The position numbers and the translations under genes are program-made. The notes beneath the pieces were generated by a model. The model was not told the origin of the DNA and searched no databases. It saw only the letters and a list, made by a program, of their open reading frames with translations. Source: Bacteroidales bacterium (GTDB lineage: Bacteria > Bacteroidota > Bacteroidia > Bacteroidales > WCHB1-69). Taken from it: a stretch of 5,648 nucleotides of DNA. Every line of letters begins with the position of its first letter. Position 1 is the stretch's first letter. Below are positions 1 to 5,648 of this stretch, in pieces. The DNA lies in NCBI GenBank assembly GCA_031266895.1, contig JAISAD010000183.1:1-5648 (forward strand), in the 5' to 3' direction.

Positions 1-2
1 CG

Positions 3-254
3 GACGATTCAAATCACTATCTGCCTACGGGCGGCCTTTTTAATCGGGTTACCAGTGCCAACTATTTCGGTGAAATTATTGAATGGCTGGGCTTTGCCAT
101 ATTAACCTGGTCGTTGGCAGGCTTTGTTTTCTTTATCTGGACCTGCGCTAATCTAGTGCCTCGTGCCGTTTCAATACATCGCCGCTATGTTCAAGAGTTT
201 GGCTCAGAAATGAATAAGCGTAATTTGAAATGTGTTTTTCCTTACCTTTACTAA
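3..254 (+). CDS. Steroid 5-alpha-reductase-like membrane protein, C-terminal part (5' end outside window)
   Basis: This is the last 83 codons of an open frame entering from the left edge and ending at TAA 252-254. The visible part matches the C-terminal domain of the 3-oxo-5-alpha-steroid 4-dehydrogenase family. It has a PTGGLF stretch, the characteristic ANYFGEIIEW motif (about codons 20-29 of the fragment), a hydrophobic segment of about 20 residues forming the last membrane helix, and the family's NLVPRA...HRRY...FG signature before a short basic tail ending in PYLY. Family members are NADPH-dependent integral membrane reductases of enone lipids. The bacterial substrate is usually unknown, and nothing here reveals it. 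The stop is followed in frame by two more stops, and the start of yggS lies across them, so the two genes are probably one transcript with coupled translation. The family call is good; the substrate is not assigned. Confidence 0.85.
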   Translation, partial: DDSNHYLPTGGLFNRVTSANYFGEIIEWLGFAILTWSLAGFVFFIWTCANLVPRAVSIHRRYVQEFGSEMNKRNLKCVFPYLY

Positions 255-256
255 TA

Positions 257-916
257 ATGATAAACTTAGAACACTACAATCAAATTAAAGAGACACTGCC
301 TTCTGCTGTAAAACTGGTTGCCGTTTCCAAAATGAAATCCATTGAAGATATTACGGCACTGTATCAAGCAGGACAGCGTTGCTTTGGCGAAAATAAGGCA
401 CAAGAACTGAAATTAAAACGGGAGGCACTGCCCCACGATATTGAATGGCATTTTATCGGTCATTTGCAAAGCAATAAAATTAAATATATTGCCCCCTTTG
501 TGGCTTTAATTCACAGTATTGATTCCTACAATTTATTGCAGGAGGTTAATAAACAGGCAATTAAGTACAATCGAATTATCCCGTGTCTTTTGCAATTTCA
601 TATTGCCCAGGAGGATGCCAAATTTGGATTCTCTTGGGAAGAAGCGATAGAGATGTTGAATGACACTCAATTTTCAGCTTTGCAAAACATTGAAATTCAA
701 GGCATCATGGGCATGGCCACCTTTACGGATAATCAAGTGCAGATATCGCATGAATTTCATTGGCTGCACCATATTTTTCAGCAACTGAAAAGTGATTATT
801 TTGCCAGCAATGAGCAATTTAAAGAAATATCAATGGGCATGACCGGTGATTATTTGCTTGCAATAGCCGAAAAGAGCACTATGGTACGGATTGGAAGCGC
901 CATTTTTGAAATTTAG
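257..916 (+). CDS. yggS: YggS/PLPBP family pyridoxal-phosphate homeostasis protein
   Basis: A 219-residue protein of the YggS/PROSC family, a cytoplasmic single-domain alanine-racemase-like TIM barrel. It binds PLP and helps keep free PLP and amino/keto-acid pools balanced; no catalytic activity is firmly established for the family. The PLP lysine is K25 in VAVSK. Other family landmarks are FGEN (43-46), WHFIGHLQSNK (64-74), KFGF (122-125), MGMATFTDN (151-159), SMGMTGDY (192-199) and the phosphate-side STMVRIGSAIF near the end. I chose ATG 257 rather than the in-frame ATG 230: the homology begins with MINLEHYNQ, the Bacteroides-type short N-terminus, and ATG 230 would add an unrelated peptide overlapping the upstream gene. 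No Shine-Dalgarno is visible, so reinitiation after the upstream stop is likely. The protein ends at IFEI, a few residues short of the usual IFG-x-R tail. Confidence 0.95.
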   Translation: MINLEHYNQIKETLPSAVKLVAVSKMKSIEDITALYQAGQRCFGENKAQELKLKREALPHDIEWHFIGHLQSNKIKYIAPFVALIHSIDSYNLLQEVNKQAIKYNRIIPCLLQFHIAQEDAKFGFSWEEAIEMLNDTQFSALQNIEIQGIMGMATFTDNQVQISHEFHWLHHIFQQLKSDYFASNEQFKEISMGMTGDYLLAIAEKSTMVRIGSAIFEI

Positions 917-1452
917 TCACGCGATTCAACCACTTCAACCGTCATCACCAATGGTTCGCAACCGACAATGCGATTGCCATCTCCTGCAAGTCCGTAAGCC
1001 AGATAAGAGGGGATAATCAGGCGAGCCTTACTGCCCAGTTTCAGTTGTCTGGCCGCTTCGTGCAAGCCAGCAATTTCTTCTGACTTATTGACAATAAAAC
1101 GTTTCACGCTGTCGGTTTGCCAATGGTAAACTATTTCACCCGACAGCAATTTGGTTTCATATTTCAGGACAACTTTGTCGCCTTCCTTCAACAGCGCACC
1201 GTTACCATCTCTTAAAATTTCAATGCGCAACCCGGTAGATGTAATTTCAGGCTTCCAGCCATAACGTTTGATAAAAAGATTAATACTCTCATTCTCAAGA
1301 GCTATTTTTTTTTTGTTGTATGCAATTTCCGGTCTGTCATCTTCCTGCACCGGATTTGGCGTGGCCGACCGAAAAGCGCCGTCTATTCGATTTTGACTAC
1401 ATGAAACACAAAGCAAAGGAAATAGCAGTGCAAAAAAATAAAACCGTCTCAT
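913..1452 (-). CDS. FKBP-type peptidyl-prolyl cis-trans isomerase, predicted lipoprotein (GldI-like)
   Basis: A 179-residue protein. Residues 1-18 form a lipoprotein signal peptide: basic start MRR, hydrophobic core, then CVSC with C18 as the likely lipidated cysteine. A polar linker of about 55 residues follows, then one FKBP domain (about 75-177) with GDKVVLKYET (91-100), GLHEAARQLKLGSKARLIIP (129-148) and LAYG (151-154). FKBPs isomerise Xaa-Pro bonds and act as folding helpers; this one should work on the periplasmic side of a membrane. By my alignment to FKBP12, the pocket residues Y26, F46 and Y82 correspond to Y98, F119 and Y153. D37 aligns with Y109 and W59 with L130, so catalysis may be weak or altered. 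The overall shape recalls the gliding-associated lipoprotein GldI, but orthology is not shown and gliding cannot be inferred. Its ATG overlaps the nrnA stop (ATGA), so the two are co-translated. Confidence 0.88.
   Translation of the reverse strand: MRRFYFFALLFPLLCVSCSQNRIDGAFRSATPNPVQEDDRPEIAYNKKKIALENESINLFIKRYGWKPEITSTGLRIEILRDGNGALLKEGDKVVLKYETKLLSGEIVYHWQTDSVKRFIVNKSEEIAGLHEAARQLKLGSKARLIIPSYLAYGLAGDGNRIVGCEPLVMTVEVVESRD
1305..1314 (-). repeat. A10 homopolymer inside the FKBP lipoprotein gene
   Basis: Ten consecutive T on the plus strand, read as ten A in the sense of the FKBP gene. They encode K47-K49 and the first base of I50. The tract lies in the linker between the lipidation site and the FKBP domain, so a one-base slip during replication or transcription would leave a lipidated peptide without the isomerase domain. 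In the sequence given, the frame is intact. Confidence 0.9.
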
Positions 1453-2480
1453 TTGCCCAAAAATTTAACAATTTCTTCTTGATATTGTGGTAGAATGCGT
1501 TTAAATTCCGCGATAGCCTCTTCGAGTGAACTGTAATAGTTAGCAGCCGAAGCGTTACGATGCCCGCCTCCCCCAAAATGCTTTGCAGCAAATTGACCGA
1601 CATCAAAACTGCCTTTAGAACGGAACGAAATGCGAATACGGTCTTCCCGCTGAATGAAAAAGGCAGTAAAAACAACCGTTTTCATGGATAATCCGTAATT
1701 GACAAAACCTTCAGTGTCGCCCATTTGGTAACCAAAATCAGCTAAGTCTTTCAAAGATAAATAAATAATGGATGTGGCGTATTCAGATAACACATTCATG
1801 CGCTTGCACAGCGATAAACCCAATAATTTCATACGACTTTCGGAGTAATTGTCGTAAACCAACCGATGTATCTCTTCGCCATTTACGCCCATTTTAACAA
1901 TATGAGACAAAATGCGATAGGTGTTGGGGTTATTGCAGGCGTAACTCAGCGAACCGGTGTCGGTAATCATCCCCGTATAAATGCAACGTGCCGCTTCGAG
2001 GGTAATGTCTGCTTTTTGTTTTAATCTTTTCGCCATAAAATTATAAACCAACTCGCAGGTAGAGGTAGTTTTGGTGGTAGAATACTGGTAATTGCACGTC
2101 AAATTGGGATTGGGATGGTGATCTATCAACACCTTAAAAGCCGGACTGTTGCGTATTGGATCCTCCAAGTCGCGCCCGCTACGGTGTGCGGCATTCATAT
2201 CAACCACAAAAAGCATATCGGCCTCCTCCAGCATTCGCTTGGCCGTATTAAGATGTTTATAGCCAATCAATACGTATTCGCTACCGGGCATCCAATTAAG
2301 AAAATCAGGAAAAGGATTGGGTAAAATTACACGCGCATCAAGTCCTTGATGCCTGAAAAAATGAAAAAGAGCCAAAGAGGAACCAACAGCATCACCATCA
2401 GGATTGTAATGCGAAATGATAACAATCTTTTTAGACTTAGAAATTTGTTCTTTTACAATATGAATTGAACTTTTTTGCAT
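1449..2480 (-). CDS. nrnA: DHH/DHHA1 family phosphoesterase, NrnA-like oligoribonuclease / pAp phosphatase
   Basis: A 343-residue cytoplasmic protein with the N-terminal DHH and C-terminal DHHA1 domains of the NrnA family, at typical length. Metal-binding motifs are visible in order: HYNPDGDAVGS (24-34), the aspartate of FVVDMN (D94), the namesake DHH (D120-H122, in LIDHHPNP) and D174 in MITDTGSL. The DHHA1 domain carries the substrate-binding FRSKG (286-290) and GGGGHRNAS (303-311). Family members use Mn2+ to degrade very short RNAs (nanoRNA), and many also dephosphorylate 3'-phosphoadenosine 5'-phosphate or cleave linear dinucleotides such as pApA. Which activity dominates cannot be read from sequence. 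I chose the ATG at 2480: the frame is open for 28 more codons upstream, but that stretch is low-complexity (F/Y/C-rich) and overlaps the predicted promoter. The gene opens a two-gene unit with the FKBP lipoprotein, whose start overlaps its TGA. Confidence 0.93.
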   Translation of the reverse strand: MQKSSIHIVKEQISKSKKIVIISHYNPDGDAVGSSLALFHFFRHQGLDARVILPNPFPDFLNWMPGSEYVLIGYKHLNTAKRMLEEADMLFVVDMNAAHRSGRDLEDPIRNSPAFKVLIDHHPNPNLTCNYQYSTTKTTSTCELVYNFMAKRLKQKADITLEAARCIYTGMITDTGSLSYACNNPNTYRILSHIVKMGVNGEEIHRLVYDNYSESRMKLLGLSLCKRMNVLSEYATSIIYLSLKDLADFGYQMGDTEGFVNYGLSMKTVVFTAFFIQREDRIRISFRSKGSFDVGQFAAKHFGGGGHRNASAANYYSSLEEAIAEFKRILPQYQEEIVKFLGK

Positions 2481-2496
2481 ATAAAAAACTAATTTG

Positions 2497-2504
2497 CAAA
2501 AATA
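2497..2504 (-). promoter_or_regulatory. Predicted Bacteroidota -7 element for the nrnA-FKBP unit
   Basis: Read on the minus strand this is TATTTTTG, an exact match to the Bacteroidota sigma-ABfr -7 consensus TAnnTTTG. It ends 16 nt before the nrnA ATG, so transcription would begin about 10 nt upstream of the start codon and give a very short leader. A T9 run lies just upstream (2514-2506). No -33 TTTG sits at the usual spacing of about 20 nt; the nearest, in ATTTTG, is 26 nt upstream. The AT-rich context raises the chance of a random match. Confidence 0.5.
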
Positions 2505-2618
2505 CAAAAAAAAACAAGACAGAGAAAATTCAAAATAAAAGATGAAAATGAATTTACAACTCAAAGCTGATGCTTTTCCTTTTTAAAAACCGCAATAGCG
2601 TAATCCAAAAAAATCATG

Positions 2619-2626
2619 TAATTTTG
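2619..2626 (+). promoter_or_regulatory. Predicted Bacteroidota -7 element for mutA
   Basis: TAATTTTG is an exact match to TAnnTTTG, 24 nt before the mutA ATG, placing the likely transcription start near 2632-2634 and leaving a leader of about 18 nt. No clear -33 TTTG is seen at the expected distance. The divergent gap it lies in (2481-2650) is AT-rich, contains one promoter candidate per direction, and has no room for a cobalamin riboswitch downstream of this start. Confidence 0.55.
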
Positions 2627-2650
2627 CACTCTGAAAATTAAATTAAGCGC

Positions 2651-4498
2651 ATGAGTCAGGAAAAACTATTTAGCGAATTTTCCGCTGTATCCACGGAAGC
2701 TTGGGAAGAATTGATTAACAAGGACTTAAAAGGAGCAGACTATAATCGAAAGTTGGTTTGGCACACTATTGAGGGTTTTGATGTACTCCCCTATTATCGT
2801 GCTGAAAATCTTCAAAATTTGGATTATTTGAACACATTGCCCAACGAATTTCCCTACACGCGTGGCGTCCGTAAAGCGTATAATCAGTGGCAAATTGTAC
2901 AGGAGATCAACGTAACACAGCCCGAAGAGGCAAATCGCATCGCTACGGATGCTCTTGCTAAAGGCGCTACAGTTGTGGCATTCAACGCCAAGGATATCAA
3001 CAGCATCGAATCCATAAATAAATTATTGTGCAATATTGACTTAGAAAAATATGGCGTGCAATTTAGCCACGCCCCAGACTATCCCGCTTTGGCAGGGTGG
3101 ATTACTCAACATGTAGAAACCAAAGGATATGATAAGGCCAAAATAACCGGGGGTATCAATTTTGACCCTGTGATGTCTTATCTTAAAAACGGAAAATTTT
3201 TCCGTTCGCAAAACGAAGATATGCAGCAAACTGTGCAACTGGTGCAGCTCACACAAGCCATGACGCAATTTAAAACGTTTAATATAAACGGTTTAATTAT
3301 GCATAATGCCGGCGCTACCATTGTACAGGAATTGGGTTATGCATTAGCTGTCGGTCGCGAATATCTTACCTTTTTAACGGAAAATGGCCTCGCCATTGAC
3401 ATCGCCGCCTCTAAAATGAGCATGACTCTTTCGGTTGGTTCCAATTACTTTATGGAAATAGCCAAGTTGCGTGCCGTGCGCCTGCTATGGGCTACCCTTG
3501 TGGAAGCCTATCAGCCGAATTGTCCCTGCGCCGGTAAACTTCATATCAATTCGGTAGCCTCCTCTTGGAATAAAACCCTTTACGACCCCTACGTCAACAT
3601 GTTGCGCAGCACCACCGAAGGAATGGCTGCCGCTATTGGCGGAGCCGATTCTATAGCATTAAAACCTTTTGACTTGGCATATAAAACCGATAATGATTTT
3701 TCGTGCCGCATTAGTCGCAATGTGCAGGTAATTTTGAAAGAGGAATCCTATTTTGATAAAGTTGCCGATCCTGCCGCCGGATCATATTACATCGAAAATC
3801 TGACAGATTCCCTGGTGGAACATGCCTGGAAACTGTTCCAAAATGTGGAAAATGAGGGAGGCATGATAGCTGCCATAAACAAAGGTACTGTGAAAGCCGA
3901 CATCGAAAAAAGTTGCCAGCAGCGAGATATGGACATTGCCACTCGAAAATATATTTTATTGGGGACAAACCAGTACCCCAATCTTACCGAAACAATGTTG
4001 GATAAGATTGAAACAGAGGAAAATAATGATAGCCAAAACTTGAAATCCTATCGGGGAGCCTATGCTTTTGAGGCAGTGCGCGTGGCTACCGAACGCTATG
4101 CGCAACAGCATGACCGCCCGAAAGTATTCTTACTTAAAATCGGCAATTTGGCCATGCGTCAAGCGCGGGCAGGTTTTGTTACCAACTTTTTCGGCTGTGC
4201 CGGCTACGAAATTATAGAAACCTCCGGCTATAACACGGTAGAAGAAGGTGTTAAGGATGCTCTTGATGCCAAAGCCGCCATAATAGCCGTTTGCAGTTCC
4301 GATGAAGAATATGCTACACTGGGTATGGCTGTAGCACAGCAAATTAAGGCGATAAATCCCAATATGATCGTAATAATTGCCGGCAATCCTGTCGAAAGCA
4401 TGGAGGCGTTGAAAGTGGTTGGAGTAACCGATTTTATTCACGTAAAGACTAACGTATTGGATACTTTACGCACTTACAATGCCAAATTGCTGAAATGA
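2651..4498 (+). CDS. mutA: Methylmalonyl-CoA mutase small (beta) subunit
   Basis: A 615-residue cytoplasmic protein, the usual size for the small subunit of heterodimeric methylmalonyl-CoA mutase. With adenosylcobalamin-binding MutB, this enzyme interconverts succinyl-CoA and (R)-methylmalonyl-CoA, the key step of the succinate-propionate route in many Bacteroidota. The N-terminal TIM-barrel part holds FPYTRGVRK (67-75), HNAGAT (218-223), YFMEIAKLRAVRLLW (266-280), SSWNKTLYDPYVNMLRSTTE (304-323) and DPAAGSYYIENLT (373-385). The C-terminal B12-binding-like fold (about 490-612) lacks the cobalt-ligating DxHxxG motif. The equivalent stretch reads KIGNLAMRQARAG (496-508), as expected for the non-catalytic subunit; a catalytic MutB would have DGHDRG there. 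No Shine-Dalgarno precedes the ATG. The next gene starts inside its stop codon (ATGA). No mutB follows, which is unusual, so the catalytic partner must lie elsewhere. Confidence 0.95.
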   Translation: MSQEKLFSEFSAVSTEAWEELINKDLKGADYNRKLVWHTIEGFDVLPYYRAENLQNLDYLNTLPNEFPYTRGVRKAYNQWQIVQEINVTQPEEANRIATDALAKGATVVAFNAKDINSIESINKLLCNIDLEKYGVQFSHAPDYPALAGWITQHVETKGYDKAKITGGINFDPVMSYLKNGKFFRSQNEDMQQTVQLVQLTQAMTQFKTFNINGLIMHNAGATIVQELGYALAVGREYLTFLTENGLAIDIAASKMSMTLSVGSNYFMEIAKLRAVRLLWATLVEAYQPNCPCAGKLHINSVASSWNKTLYDPYVNMLRSTTEGMAAAIGGADSIALKPFDLAYKTDNDFSCRISRNVQVILKEESYFDKVADPAAGSYYIENLTDSLVEHAWKLFQNVENEGGMIAAINKGTVKADIEKSCQQRDMDIATRKYILLGTNQYPNLTETMLDKIETEENNDSQNLKSYRGAYAFEAVRVATERYAQQHDRPKVFLLKIGNLAMRQARAGFVTNFFGCAGYEIIETSGYNTVEEGVKDALDAKAAIIAVCSSDEEYATLGMAVAQQIKAINPNMIVIIAGNPVESMEALKVVGVTDFIHVKTNVLDTLRTYNAKLLK

Positions 4499-5412
4499 GA
4501 ACAATATCATTTCTCCTGTTACTGTTTTGGGGGATAATAGCCTCCTCATGTCATCAAGCACACAATTCTGTAAATCAAAATGATGTATCGGAAAAAGCAT
4601 CTTATTATTTTGAAATTTCCGATTCTTACAATCGACCCGTCAAATTAGACCGCGAGCCGCAAGCTATCATTTCCATATCTCCTTCCATTACGGAAATGCT
4701 GTTATTATTACATCAGGAACAGCGTTTGATTGGGATAACCGACTTTTGTCCTAAAGAGCAGCAATTAGCTCATGTCAAGAGAATTGGAGGATTGTACAAC
4801 CTCAATATAGAATCGTTGCTAGTGCTCAATCCCGATTTGGTGCTCATTGGCTCTATTGTCTCCAAAAATGACGTGGACAATATGGAAAAAGTAGGACTTA
4901 AGGTGATGGCTATCAAGGAAGAAAGACACATTAATGGTTTGTTTAATGCCTTGTCAATTTTAGGCAGACTGCTCAACTGCGATTCGCTCGCCCAACACGA
5001 AATTGCTGTAATGCGTTCGCGATTGGAGCAGCTTACAAACACACAAACGGCTACAAAAAAGGTTTATTACGTGGCAGGTTTTGGCAGTTCAGGAGATTAC
5101 ACAGCACCAAAAGAATCTCATATTGATGAAATTATTACGCTGGCCGGTGCTATCAATGTAGGACATAATCTTACGAACTGGAACATCAGTCGCGAATACC
5201 TTTTCGCCCAACAGCCCGATCTTATTTTCATTCGCAAGGAAGATTACGAGGCCTTTATACATACCGATCCCTACACCAAATTAAATGCCGTGCAACAGCA
5301 ACGCGTGTATCCCATTGAAAGCAGCTGGATTGACATTGTATCTCCTAAGAATTTGGATGCTATTGAATTGATACATAGCAAACTAAGAATTAAAGATCAG
5401 GGAAAGGAATAA
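4495..5412 (+). CDS. BtuF-like ABC-transporter substrate-binding lipoprotein (cobalamin/heme/siderophore class)
   Basis: A 305-residue protein with a lipoprotein signal peptide: MR start, hydrophobic core 4-15, lipobox ASSC with lipidated C19. A class III periplasmic-binding domain (Peripla_BP_2, about 48-297) follows. The first lobe has the family pattern ISISPSITEMLLLL (59-72), LIGITDFC (78-85), RIGGLYNLNIESLLVLNPDL (96-115). A long helix links the lobes (about 145-180). The second has GSSGDYTAPKESHIDEI (197-213), NISREYLFAQQPDLIFI (230-246) and DPYTKLNAVQQQRVYPIE (258-275). Such proteins hand vitamin B12, heme or ferric siderophores to a BtuCD-type permease; sequence alone does not separate these ligands. 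Overlap with mutA (ATG 4495, TGA 4496-4498) makes a corrinoid ligand the favoured inference, because the mutase requires adenosylcobalamin. No permease or ATPase gene follows within the window. Confidence 0.87.
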   Translation: MRTISFLLLLFWGIIASSCHQAHNSVNQNDVSEKASYYFEISDSYNRPVKLDREPQAIISISPSITEMLLLLHQEQRLIGITDFCPKEQQLAHVKRIGGLYNLNIESLLVLNPDLVLIGSIVSKNDVDNMEKVGLKVMAIKEERHINGLFNALSILGRLLNCDSLAQHEIAVMRSRLEQLTNTQTATKKVYYVAGFGSSGDYTAPKESHIDEIITLAGAINVGHNLTNWNISREYLFAQQPDLIFIRKEDYEAFIHTDPYTKLNAVQQQRVYPIESSWIDIVSPKNLDAIELIHSKLRIKDQGKE

Positions 5413-5471
5413 AATCGAATAAAAACAGGGAAAATCTACGCTAAAACGGTGCATTATTAAAAAAATAGTCC

Positions 5472-5479
5472 TACTTTTG
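5472..5479 (+). promoter_or_regulatory. Predicted Bacteroidota -7 element for the glutamate dehydrogenase gene
   Basis: TACTTTTG matches TAnnTTTG exactly and lies 51 nt before the ATG, predicting a start near 5485 and an AT-rich leader of about 45 nt. No good -33 element is evident. It sits in the 118-nt spacer (5413-5530) after the BtuF-like gene. That spacer shows no convincing hairpin-plus-T terminator, so read-through from the mutA unit cannot be excluded. Confidence 0.55.
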
Positions 5480-5530
5480 CAGTCGAAAAAATTCACTTAA
5501 CTTAATAACCAAAATTAAATAATTAAAGTT

Positions 5531-5648
5531 ATGGATCTGAAAAAATTAGTTGCGGATTTAGAGGTAAAAAATCCAGCTCAACCATTGTACATTCAAGCGG
5601 CAAAAGAAGTTTTGGAAACCATTGCTGACTTTGTCAACGAAAATCCTA
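5531..5648 (+). CDS. gdhA: Glutamate dehydrogenase, N-terminal part (cut by window end)
   Basis: The first 39 codons of a frame that runs off the right edge. The start MDLKKLVADLE, then NPAQPLYIQAAKEVLETI (14-31) and DFVNENP (33-39), has the pattern of the helical N-terminus of hexameric NADP-type glutamate dehydrogenases: short lead helix, RxPxxxxFxQAVxEVLxTI-like helix, then ENP before the conserved core. The full enzyme, of about 445 residues, would reductively aminate 2-oxoglutarate to glutamate in the cytoplasm. No catalytic residue is visible yet, so cofactor preference rests on family resemblance only. It appears to have its own promoter and a leader of about 45 nt, with only a weak AAAG before the ATG. 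Confidence 0.78.
   Translation, partial: MDLKKLVADLEVKNPAQPLYIQAAKEVLETIADFVNENP

Noticed and set aside
230..256. Upstream in-frame ATG that would lengthen YggS by nine residues
   Set aside because: The added peptide has no family similarity and would overlap the end of the upstream reductase gene; ATG 257 fits the homology and the coupling geometry.
2115..2324. Plus-strand 69-codon open frame inside nrnA
   Set aside because: It is antisense to a well-supported conserved gene, covers its DHH motif region, and has no recognisable domain or start signal.
2481..2564. 28-codon upstream extension of NrnA
   Set aside because: The stretch is low-complexity and F/Y/C-rich, has no similarity to the family N-terminus, and covers the predicted -7 element.
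2563..2577. Small hairpin AAAGC-TGAT-GCTTT followed by T-rich sequence, resembling a terminator
   Set aside because: The stem is only 5 bp and weak, and it lies between two divergent genes where no transcript is expected to end.
2627..2650. Possible cobalamin riboswitch upstream of mutA
   Set aside because: The predicted leader is only about 18 nt and there is no B12-box-like or structured sequence in the 170-nt gap; such riboswitches need well over 100 nt of leader.
4130..4441. Minus-strand 103-codon open frame inside mutA
   Set aside because: It is antisense to the conserved B12-fold domain of mutA and its composition is that of a shadow frame.
5413..5471. Search for a terminator after the BtuF-like gene
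   Set aside because: No inverted repeat with a following T-run was found; the sequence is simply AT-rich.

Overview
The window looks like a chromosomal segment of a Bacteroidota bacterium, most likely Bacteroidales or a close relative. Three things suggest this. The gene set fits: a YggS of the short Bacteroides type, a lipoprotein FKBP paired with a DHH phosphoesterase, methylmalonyl-CoA mutase small subunit, and NADP-type glutamate dehydrogenase. Each of the three non-coupled gene starts has an exact match to the Bacteroidota -7 promoter element TAnnTTTG shortly upstream. None of the starts has a strong Shine-Dalgarno sequence. The base composition is moderately AT-rich and even, and I see no sign of mobile DNA.

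Layout: (1) Plus strand, 3-916: the last 83 codons of a steroid 5-alpha-reductase-like membrane protein, followed 2 nt later by yggS (PLP homeostasis protein). (2) Minus strand, 2480-913: an nrnA-like DHH phosphoesterase and an FKBP-type lipoprotein, joined by an ATGA overlap. This pair converges on yggS with a 4-nt overlap of coding ends. (3) A 170-nt divergent intergenic region, 2481-2650, with one promoter candidate facing each way. (4) Plus strand, 2651-5412: mutA, whose stop overlaps (ATGA) the start of a BtuF-like ABC-transporter substrate-binding lipoprotein. (5) A 118-nt spacer with a promoter candidate, then the first 39 codons of a glutamate dehydrogenase cut off by the window end.

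The most notable arrangement is region 4. The small subunit of a B12-dependent mutase is translationally coupled to a predicted corrinoid/metal-chelate-binding lipoprotein instead of being followed by the catalytic subunit gene mutB. This suggests a link between cofactor uptake and the succinate/propionate pathway. Everything else looks like ordinary housekeeping content. I found no RNA genes, CRISPR arrays, insertion sequences or clear terminators, and no convincing wholly new system.
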